64,000 nt of DNA from contig CAKTTC010000005.1 in assembly GCA_934613645.1 (NCBI GenBank), positions 62,001-126,000 of the forward strand, written 5' to 3'. Each line of letters starts with the position of its first letter. The first letter of the stretch is position 1. Both the position numbers and the translations under genes were made by a program. The stretch comes from an uncultured Opitutales bacterium (GTDB lineage Bacteria > Verrucomicrobiota > Verrucomicrobiia > Opitutales > Intestinicryptomonadaceae). The notes beneath the pieces were generated by a model, which searched no databases, was not told where the DNA came from, and worked only from the letters and a program-made list of their open reading frames with translations. Of this stretch, positions 23,948-31,024 are shown piece by piece.

Positions 23948-26692
23948 TTATTTCGCGAATTTGGCAACCAATCCTTCGAGAGTTGCGTTGGAGAGAACCG
24001 CGGTATCGGGAATCAGCAGGTATTTCCACGGAACTCCGCCATTTTTTACGGCGTGTTCGCTTGCATATTCGCACCAACGTATTGCTGCCTGCGATTTCGC
24101 CTGAACCTGTGCGGAATCGACGTCTTTCCCCGCTTTTGTCTCCACTAGCAATTTGCATGTAGGCGTTTCCACAATGAAGTCGGGTTCATACTCCCTGCCG
24201 TCGGAATAGTAGATGGAAATATCTTTTGTACTCGGCTTGAACCAGCGCGAAACTTCGGGCGAATCCTCCAAAATTACGGCAAATCTGCGTTCCGTGTCGG
24301 AGTCGAATTTCATTTGCGGGAACAGGCACTTTTTGAAACCGTCAAAAATGATGTCGCCGATATCGCGTTTTGTGAAGACTGGGTTTCTGAAATTTTGCCT
24401 ATTGTCGCCTTTTGTGAGCGTATAGCTGTTTGAGGATACAATGTTGAACCCCCTAAAAACGTCTGCCTTATATTCAACCGCCGCCGTTTTGACGTGCTTG
24501 AACAATTCGTCGTGAAGCGTGTTTGCAATTTCGGTGCGGTTAAAAAGAACAATCTTGCGAACTTCGTTTTCGTCCGATTCATACGAGCGCAGGAAGTCGG
24601 CATACTGTTTTGCGATTGCATTTATAACTGCATTGTTGTCGTCGTATGGTATGTCGTTTAAATCCATCAACGCGCTCACGATTATCTGTTCGGGCGATTC
24701 TTCGCCGTCCATTTCCTCCGCGGAAATTACAAAGCCGATATTTGTTTGAAGCTGACGTACGGTAATGTCGCGGCTTACCCGCTGGAATTTGCGCAACCCT
24801 TCGCATTCGAGATTGAACATTTCGAATGTGCGGCGGCTTTCGCCTTTGGGGGTAATGATTACACGCGGAATGTCGATTGTCATTTCCTGCGTCATTCCGA
24901 TTGTCTTACCGACATTTTCTTCGAGGTGTAGTTGCCCGTTTTGTCCGCCGAAATCGAGTTCAGTCTGCGGCACTTCCCTCGAAATTTTCTCCTTAACTTT
25001 TTCGACAATCAACGCCTTTACTTCGGGCGTAGAGAGGGCTTCGACAGTCGGCTGATTCTGGAAATCCTCGCTTATTACCTCTCTTGTGATTTTTGCGATT
25101 TTCTTTTCCTCTTCTGTGTTGAAAGTATATTTCTTTGCCGCGGATTTGATTATAGAATCTTGCGAATCGCCACGTGAAACCTCCGTGTCGTCGTCGGATG
25201 GTTCGTTTACATCGCCTTCGATTATGGCATCTATCGCGCTTTTTACCGTTATCGAAACTTTGCCTTCGGGCGGAATGTCCCTGCCGATAACAACCGTCTT
25301 TCTTATGAGCGAATCGGGACTGTTTGCATAGTCTACAATTTCCTGAAATTTGTCGTGCGAGACAATCGTGAGCGTATCCACTTCGGGCTCGCCAGTCCGC
25401 CTGCCGTAAGGCAAACGCAATCCGCGCCCGATGGACTGCTCGACAAGTGTTTTGGAGTTTGCCGCACGCAGCGGAACAATCGTGTAGAGGTTGGTAACGT
25501 CCCAACCCTCTTTTAACATGTTGACGTGGATTACAATTTCAATCGGATTGTTCGGATCTTCCACGGTCAGAAGCTTGGAGATGTTTTCGTCCTTTTCTTC
25601 GCCAGAAGTCGCCGAATTTATTTCGAGGATTTTCCCCGCATAGCGGCCGTCGAAAAAGTCCGAACTTTCCATATACGTGCGCAGCTGAGCCGAATGCGTA
25701 GTATCGGTTGCCACAACCAAAATGAAGGGCTTTACGCGTTTTACCCCCTTGTTTTGCGCGTAGACGGTCAACGCCGCCGCAGTGGATTCGTGAATGCATA
25801 CGGCATCGTGAAGCTTGATTTTTTCAAGCTCTTCGGACGAATACTGCTTCGGGTCGAAATTCTCTCGCGTGGCGACCGCCGGCTCTTTCACATATCCGTC
25901 GCGGATGGCAAGTGCGAGCGGGTAATCATAAATAACATTTTTAAACGGGACGGATTTCCCCGCTTTTTCCACCTGCGGAGTTGCCGTAAGCTCCAATCCC
26001 AAGACGGGCTTTAAGTCGTTCAACGCCTCCCAGCCCGCGCTTGCCCGATAGCGGTGCGACTCGTCCATAATCACGACCAAATCTTCCTTCTCGGCGAGAT
26101 AGTTGAAATAACTGTCGCCGATTGCTTCATTCAGACGGCGAATGCGCGCAACCGAACGCTGTTCGTCGTCTTTTGCGAGCTTGCCGCCGTCGCGAGCGGT
26201 AATTTTTGCGATGTTGAAAATGTTTATTACGACATTCGAAATCATGTCGTCGCGCGCGCCGATTCCGCTTTCGTAGTTGTCGCCGGTAACGATAATCGGG
26301 GGATTCCTCGCAAATTCGCCGATTCCCTTGAAGACATATTTGGGCGTGTTGGGCGTGAAGTCGGCTTGAAGCTTGTTGTAAATTGTAAGGTTGGGGGCTA
26401 CCACAAAGAAATTGTTTACGCCGTGCACTGTGTGCAAATACGCAATGAAAGCTCCCATCAAACGCGTTTTGCCGACGCCCGTTGCGAGCGCAAAACAAAG
26501 CGACGGAAACTTGCGCTCGAAATCCGAAACCGTGGGGAACTCGCTTTTGATAACCTCCAACGCCTTGGCAATGTCGCAGTCTTTCGACAAATCCGTAATC
26601 TCGCAAATTCGGTCGAGAATTGAGAGCGAAATCTTTTGCGGCTCGCGCAAGCTAAGCCTGTTTGAAATGGGATTTACATCATATACGCTCAT
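23948..26692 (-). CDS. res: Type III restriction endonuclease subunit Res
   Basis: 914 residues. A superfamily 2 helicase core comes first: Walker A ATGVGKT (70-76), VVAPNLTIYNKL, DESH box at 210-213, LELTATPQ, and later NMLKEGWDV and QSIGRGLRLPYG. A C-terminal PD-(D/E)xK nuclease follows, YEPDFIVET...LLVETKAG, with Asp838, Glu851 and Lys853. Res works with Mod: the complex translocates or slides on DNA and cuts about 25-27 bp from the site when two head-to-head unmethylated sites are present. The start overlaps a short upstream frame as ATGA. Mod lies upstream in the same operon, separated by a Fic gene and a broken RhuM gene. All catalytic residues are present. Confidence 0.92.
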   Translation of the reverse strand: MSVYDVNPISNRLSLREPQKISLSILDRICEITDLSKDCDIAKALEVIKSEFPTVSDFERKFPSLCFALATGVGKTRLMGAFIAYLHTVHGVNNFFVVAPNLTIYNKLQADFTPNTPKYVFKGIGEFARNPPIIVTGDNYESGIGARDDMISNVVINIFNIAKITARDGGKLAKDDEQRSVARIRRLNEAIGDSYFNYLAEKEDLVVIMDESHRYRASAGWEALNDLKPVLGLELTATPQVEKAGKSVPFKNVIYDYPLALAIRDGYVKEPAVATRENFDPKQYSSEELEKIKLHDAVCIHESTAAALTVYAQNKGVKRVKPFILVVATDTTHSAQLRTYMESSDFFDGRYAGKILEINSATSGEEKDENISKLLTVEDPNNPIEIVIHVNMLKEGWDVTNLYTIVPLRAANSKTLVEQSIGRGLRLPYGRRTGEPEVDTLTIVSHDKFQEIVDYANSPDSLIRKTVVIGRDIPPEGKVSITVKSAIDAIIEGDVNEPSDDDTEVSRGDSQDSIIKSAAKKYTFNTEEEKKIAKITREVISEDFQNQPTVEALSTPEVKALIVEKVKEKISREVPQTELDFGGQNGQLHLEENVGKTIGMTQEMTIDIPRVIITPKGESRRTFEMFNLECEGLRKFQRVSRDITVRQLQTNIGFVISAEEMDGEESPEQIIVSALMDLNDIPYDDNNAVINAIAKQYADFLRSYESDENEVRKIVLFNRTEIANTLHDELFKHVKTAAVEYKADVFRGFNIVSSNSYTLTKGDNRQNFRNPVFTKRDIGDIIFDGFKKCLFPQMKFDSDTERRFAVILEDSPEVSRWFKPSTKDISIYYSDGREYEPDFIVETPTCKLLVETKAGKDVDSAQVQAKSQAAIRWCEYASEHAVKNGGVPWKYLLIPDTAVLSNATLEGLVAKFAK

Positions 26693-26745
26693 TGTCTTCT
26701 CTTCTTTTGGGCGATTTTCTTTTCTATGTCTTCCAGCTCTTTCAT
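26689..26745 (-). pseudogene. 18-codon remnant frame overlapping the res start
   Basis: A short frame, MKELEDIEKKIAQKKRRQ, ends in TGA overlapping the res ATG. Its lysine-rich helical sequence looks like the end of a larger protein. It is in a different frame from the truncated RhuM-like gene just upstream, so it may be the surviving 3' end of the original RhuM gene after an internal deletion. Confidence 0.4.
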
Positions 26746-26755
26746 GTCTATAACA

Positions 26756-27094
26756 CTAAAATGCAATAGCCCATTGCCTGAACTCGACCGCACGCGGACT
26801 CCTAACTCTAAATCCTACTGCCAAAATCATTTCAAGGGAGTAAATCGGGACTTCGCGTTCAACCTCTCTGTCGCCTTCTTGGGCAACCCTTAAGTAATTC
26901 TTAATGGTTGAATATTCACTTAACTCCTTGTCGTCCAGTATGTTTTTTATGTGCGTGCTGATGTTGGCAACGGAGGTGCCAAAAAGTTTTGCAATGTCGG
27001 GCTGGGTAAGCCAAATCTTGTCACCAAGCTTGGTAAGCCCTATCTCCGTCTTGCCGTCTTTCGACTTGTAAATTATGATGTCGTTTTCAGCCAT
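26756..27094 (-). pseudogene. RhuM-family protein, truncated
   Basis: 112 residues from the ATG at 27094, which has an AAGGA ribosome binding site; a TTG two codons upstream is less likely. The sequence is a clean N-terminal third of RhuM-family proteins: DGKTEIGLTKLGDKIWLTQ, IAKLFGTSVANISTHIKNIL, ELSEYSTIKNYLRVAQEG and AVGFRVRSPRAVEFRQWA. Family members are normally about 330 residues and have this helix-turn-helix-like start followed by a long C-terminal domain, which is missing here. The frame stops at WAIAF. RhuM genes are often found near R-M and Fic genes, but their biochemical role is not established. The product could still bind DNA. Confidence 0.7.
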
Positions 27095-27100
27095 TGTCAA

Positions 27101-27646
27101 TCAGTCCTTTTGGTATCCTTCGTAATAGTATGATTGTTCTATGCCCTTGAAAATTATTTCCCTGTTGTCTACGTCGTCGGTTAGAGCGGACATAAGCAGC
27201 GTCCGTATTTCGAGGTCGTTTATGGGGCTGCGCTCCATTGCCTGTAAATATCGGTCTTTGTCAACCGTTTGCCAGTTCACGACTTTTCCCAAACGCTTTT
27301 TCAAAATCATATCAAGCCAAATGCGCATACTTCTGCCGTTGCCCTCCATAAACGGATGCGCAACGTTCATTTCAACATACTTGGCTATAATTTCCTCGAG
27401 GGAATTTTCGGGCATCTGCTCGATTTTCGCCAACGCTTCTTTCAGATACAAACTGTTTGCAAATCTGAACCCGCCTTTCGAAATGTTCTTTTCTCTAATC
27501 TGCCCCGCAAAGTCGTATAATCCGCCGAATAAATACTTGTGAATGTCGAGCAAGCCGCGCAACGTGCCGACTTCAATAGCGTCAATCGCGCCGCTTTCAA
27601 ACAGCCTATACGCATTTTGCAAGCTCTGTTCGTCGATACTTTTCAT
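27101..27646 (-). CDS. Class III Fic-domain protein (C-terminal inhibitory helix)
   Basis: 181 residues, a minimal single-domain Fic protein: HKYLFGGLYDFAGQIREKNISKGGF, then the active-site loop HPFMEGNGRSMR (His97), where Glu replaces the more common Asp. The last helix carries SYYYEG (172-177), matching the (S/T)xxxE(G/N) inhibitory motif at the C-terminus that defines class III, as in Neisseria Fic. The ATG overlaps the mod stop as TAATG, and the RhuM frame follows 6 nt after the stop. It sits inside the type III R-M operon, so it may gate or guard that system, but no target can be named. Confidence 0.85.
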   Translation of the reverse strand: MKSIDEQSLQNAYRLFESGAIDAIEVGTLRGLLDIHKYLFGGLYDFAGQIREKNISKGGFRFANSLYLKEALAKIEQMPENSLEEIIAKYVEMNVAHPFMEGNGRSMRIWLDMILKKRLGKVVNWQTVDKDRYLQAMERSPINDLEIRTLLMSALTDDVDNREIIFKGIEQSYYYEGYQKD

Positions 27647-29316
27647 TACTTATTCTCCCCGAATAAATCGAGTTGGTCTTTGTCGTTTTTTTGTTTCTTG
27701 AAAGACTTTTTTGCGGGCGCAGGTTGCGACGGAGTCGGCTCGGCAAAGGGGAGATTTTTTATCTCCAAGGAATAGTCGTCGTGGTTCCATTCGCACTTTT
27801 TGAGTATCGACTTGGGGATCTTCTTGATTGTAAGATTTCCGTATCTTTCCGCGTTGCCGTCGAACGAACCGCAACAAATTAAAAGCGAATTCTTTTGCCC
27901 GACGTCTTCGTTCAGCTTTGTGAGCATTTGCGCCGTCAGATGCTGGGTCGTGATGTAAATGAAGTCGGTTTCGGTTGATTTACCCTGCTTCCAATACGTG
28001 TCGGGCGAGGGGTCGAAATCAAAGCCCTCTATTTTGCACAACGCGCGCACAAGCATATGCTCGTCGAATTGCTTGTTGATTACGGGATTCCCCCATTCGT
28101 CGAACTTGATAAGACTTGGTGCCAAATTGTAGTAGCGGAAACCGCCGCCGCCCTGCCAGTTTGCCGATTTAGTGATGCCGCCTTGGTCTTCGCCGTCGAT
28201 AACCTTTTTAAGACGCGGCGCACAATGCGTGTCGCAGTGGTCGCCCAATTCGATACCGATCCATCGCCGTCCCATCTTGTGCGCAACCGCCGCCGTAGTC
28301 CCCGATCCCAAAAACGAATCCAGCACCAAATCGCCTTTGTTGGTTGCCGTAGATAAAAGTTTTTTTATCAACTTTTCTGGCTTAGGTGTTCCGAACACAT
28401 CGTTAGAAAACAAGGCATTTGCTTCGTTTTTTGATGTGCGATTGCTTCCCGCTTCTTCATGTGTCCATATTGTCTGTATCGGAGTCCCTTTTCGGGAATC
28501 AGCATAAATTCTAAAATATGGAGACCACCCATTTTTGCCATAAACCCACTCGATTCTTTCTTTTTCAGAATCGATCTTCTTTTTGCTCCAACGCCAACAA
28601 CTTTTACTTCCATCAGGATTGTAGGGAAAAATTTCACTATTATCAGGTGCCACAAGAGCGTAAAACAAGCTTTCGCTAATATTTCCACCCATAACGCGTA
28701 ATGGTTTTAAATAATAAATTCGACCCGACTGGTCTTTTTTATTGTAGTGTGGCGGTATTTGGTCATCGAATTCTCTTTTTAGAGACAACTTAGTAATATC
28801 TTTTGCATACGTTAATATATAATCGTGTCTGGTCGAAAAAAAACGAGCGTCCATTCTCGGACTGTCTGACTTTTCCCAAATAATAGATCCAACAAAATTA
28901 GATCTCCCGAATAGTTCGTCGCACAACACCTTGCAATAGTGGGACTCATTGTCATCAAGGTTTATCCAAATTGAGCCGTCATCGGAAAGCAAATTACGCA
29001 GAAGTTCTAATCTATCCCTCATTAGCGAGAGCCAGAGAGAATGCTCAATACCGTCGTCATAATGTTCAAAAGCGTTGCCTGTGTTGTAGGGCGGATCAAT
29101 ATAAATACACTTAACCTTGCCGGCATATTCCTGCTCGAGAGCTTTGAGCGCAAGAAGGTTGTCGCCATGAATAAGCATGTTGTCGAAAATATCATCTTTC
29201 GACACTCTTTTAGCGGCATGATAACTCTTCGCGGGATCCTCAATAAGAATCCGAGGCTCCAACCGCGCCCGCTTCTCCTTCCCCACCCAAACCAACTCTA
29301 ACTTCTGCTTGCTCAT
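27646..29316 (-). CDS. mod: Type III DNA methyltransferase subunit Mod
   Basis: 556 residues. The motif order is that of beta-class N6-adenine methyltransferases: catalytic IYIDPPYNTGN (DPPY 74-77) first, then the SAM-binding LDSFLGSGTTA (335-343). The variable stretch between, about 160-300, is the expected target-recognition domain and has no invariant blocks. The protein modifies one strand of an asymmetric site and supplies specificity for Res. Its tail is lysine/glutamine-rich (KKSFKKQKNDKDQLDLFG). The recognition domain is locally AT-rich compared with the rest of the gene, as is common for exchanged specificity regions. The Fic gene is coupled to its stop codon. Confidence 0.92.
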   Translation of the reverse strand: MSKQKLELVWVGKEKRARLEPRILIEDPAKSYHAAKRVSKDDIFDNMLIHGDNLLALKALEQEYAGKVKCIYIDPPYNTGNAFEHYDDGIEHSLWLSLMRDRLELLRNLLSDDGSIWINLDDNESHYCKVLCDELFGRSNFVGSIIWEKSDSPRMDARFFSTRHDYILTYAKDITKLSLKREFDDQIPPHYNKKDQSGRIYYLKPLRVMGGNISESLFYALVAPDNSEIFPYNPDGSKSCWRWSKKKIDSEKERIEWVYGKNGWSPYFRIYADSRKGTPIQTIWTHEEAGSNRTSKNEANALFSNDVFGTPKPEKLIKKLLSTATNKGDLVLDSFLGSGTTAAVAHKMGRRWIGIELGDHCDTHCAPRLKKVIDGEDQGGITKSANWQGGGGFRYYNLAPSLIKFDEWGNPVINKQFDEHMLVRALCKIEGFDFDPSPDTYWKQGKSTETDFIYITTQHLTAQMLTKLNEDVGQKNSLLICCGSFDGNAERYGNLTIKKIPKSILKKCEWNHDDYSLEIKNLPFAEPTPSQPAPAKKSFKKQKNDKDQLDLFGENK

Positions 29317-29340
29317 TTTTTATAACAATCACTATTTTGT

Positions 29341-30177
29341 TTAAGATTTAGCAGTAGTCAAGCGTCTTAAATTCGAATAATAAAGTAAATTTGATTTTAT
29401 GAATTTTCCCAATCCATCCAAATCTCCATATATTGTTTTAAGATTAATATTCATTTTTCGCAACATGCAAAATATGTCTCTATATAATTTTGATGGAATT
29501 AATATTTTTGTTAAGTCGATATCTTCGTATTCTTTTTTTGCCAATGTTTCCTCAATATCCAAAAATCTATTCGAAATTAAGAATGTTCCATTTTGCCGAT
29601 CTATACGTTTATTTGCATAAAGAGGCTCGTTTATCATAAAATATGATACATTTGTGCAAGTTTGAGAAAAAATATAATCGCTTACCGTTTCTGCATTGAT
29701 ATACATTTGCTCTATGCTATAATTTTTAAATTGTTTATTGCTTATGAGCTTGTCTAATAAAATCTCATTAAGCCTTGTATAATTTAATGCGAATATAGAA
29801 AATTGATTTTCTTGATTCTCTATAAAGCACGGATTGAGGTTTTCTATGATAAACCCGAGGGCAACAAAAGGGCTTGTTGTAAAATCAATTAATCGTGTTG
29901 GTGCTCCATAATGTTGCATTATGGATAACCATCCTAAACGGGACTTTGGTTTATCTCTTAATTCTCCGTAGACATTGAATTTTGACTCGAACTCAGTTAT
30001 GGCAGTGTTTTCTAAGTCATAATATGTTTCGTCGTCTACGTGAAATGTATTTCGGACCAACGAGGACTCAATTTTCCAATTGGCAGAAAGATGGCCACGG
30101 AATACACATGAATTAGAAAAAGAATTTAAAACCTCGAATAAATCACTAATCGTAACGATAGTTATGGGCTTTAACAT
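29341..30177 (-). CDS. FRG-domain protein
   Basis: 278 residues from the ATG at 30177, preceded by GGAG; an upstream ATG overlapping the previous gene is less well placed. The FRG domain, named for its conserved motif, is plain: CVFRGHLSANWKIESSLVRN, AITEFESKF, then LSIMQHYGAPTRLIDFTTSPFVALGF. FRG proteins recur in defence islands and near R-M genes, but their activity is not established. The base composition is clearly more AT-rich than the chromosomal genes, in line with horizontal transfer. It ends 24 nt before mod, so it is probably cotranscribed with mod and res. Confidence 0.8.
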   Translation of the reverse strand: MLKPITIVTISDLFEVLNSFSNSCVFRGHLSANWKIESSLVRNTFHVDDETYYDLENTAITEFESKFNVYGELRDKPKSRLGWLSIMQHYGAPTRLIDFTTSPFVALGFIIENLNPCFIENQENQFSIFALNYTRLNEILLDKLISNKQFKNYSIEQMYINAETVSDYIFSQTCTNVSYFMINEPLYANKRIDRQNGTFLISNRFLDIEETLAKKEYEDIDLTKILIPSKLYRDIFCMLRKMNINLKTIYGDLDGLGKFIKSNLLYYSNLRRLTTAKS

Positions 30178-30178
30178 C

Positions 30179-31024
30179 TTATTCTCCATTCCAAATTTCC
30201 TTGTATACGCGAATCATATCTTTGTAAACCTTAGACGGCTCAACATCTTCTTTGTCATATGTCAAAGTATACGGGTCGCCTTCAGTTGATATTGTAGATA
30301 AGTGAGAATTTTGCTTTGTTAATATTCTAGCTCTGGCAATATTTCCCGTTGCCACAGTGCTTCTTGAAATCGCTTCGACTGCTTCCTGATCCAAATTTGT
30401 CCCCTTAAAAACAGTAGAACCTTCATCCCCGTTAACAGCTTGTAGCACTTCGGCTGATGGTTTTTGGAATTTTTCATCAGCATCAAATGGATTAGGACGT
30501 GAAAAAGTTGCACGAAGCTGCTTAATAGCGTAGGCTTCGCGTAATTTAAAAATAAATTCCTTTGGATCATTAATTTTAGAAATAGAAAGATATAACCCAT
30601 TTTGAACTATAACTTGTGACTTTCTTAAAATCGCCTGTAAACGCTCTGCTGTTTTTTCAGTCTTCCCTAATTTATGGTTAACTTGTATCGCAAGTAATTC
30701 GTATTTTTTAGAATAAACGACGATTGAATGCAACCCTATATCACGCTTTATCTTATAAAAATCTTGTTTGGAATTGTCAAATAATTCTAGGTCAGCCAAA
30801 GATACTTTCCCAAATGCGAAATAGCCTCCATCATCACTAAATTCATTTATACTGCCAGCTTTCCATATGGTGCTTTCTCGGTATTTTATTGAAGTTTGTT
30901 CGCTTATACTTTGTGCAAATATAGCTTGCGGAGTTTCTTCTATCCCTCTGTGAAGAGGAAGTTCTAGTTGGATCGGACGCGTAATCTTTGCCCTAAATAG
31001 GTTATATTTGTTTTTTGTTTTCAT
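30179..31024 (-). CDS. Unknown protein between SNF2 helicase and FRG genes
   Basis: 281 residues from the ATG at 31024, which overlaps the helicase stop as ATGA and has GGAG 6 nt upstream. I do not recognise a family. The N-terminal half looks like an alpha/beta domain (YNLFRAKITRPIQLELPLHRG, YFAFGKVSLADLELFDN, IGLHSIVVYSKKYELLAIQVNHKLG). The C-terminal half holds NPFDADEKFQKPSAEVLQAVNGDEGSTVFKG and ARARILTKQNSHLSTISTEGD. No membrane segment, signal peptide or enzymatic motif is visible. It is AT-rich like its FRG neighbour. Tight coupling to the helicase suggests that the two act together. Confidence 0.7.
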   Translation of the reverse strand: MKTKNKYNLFRAKITRPIQLELPLHRGIEETPQAIFAQSISEQTSIKYRESTIWKAGSINEFSDDGGYFAFGKVSLADLELFDNSKQDFYKIKRDIGLHSIVVYSKKYELLAIQVNHKLGKTEKTAERLQAILRKSQVIVQNGLYLSISKINDPKEFIFKLREAYAIKQLRATFSRPNPFDADEKFQKPSAEVLQAVNGDEGSTVFKGTNLDQEAVEAISRSTVATGNIARARILTKQNSHLSTISTEGDPYTLTYDKEDVEPSKVYKDMIRVYKEIWNGE

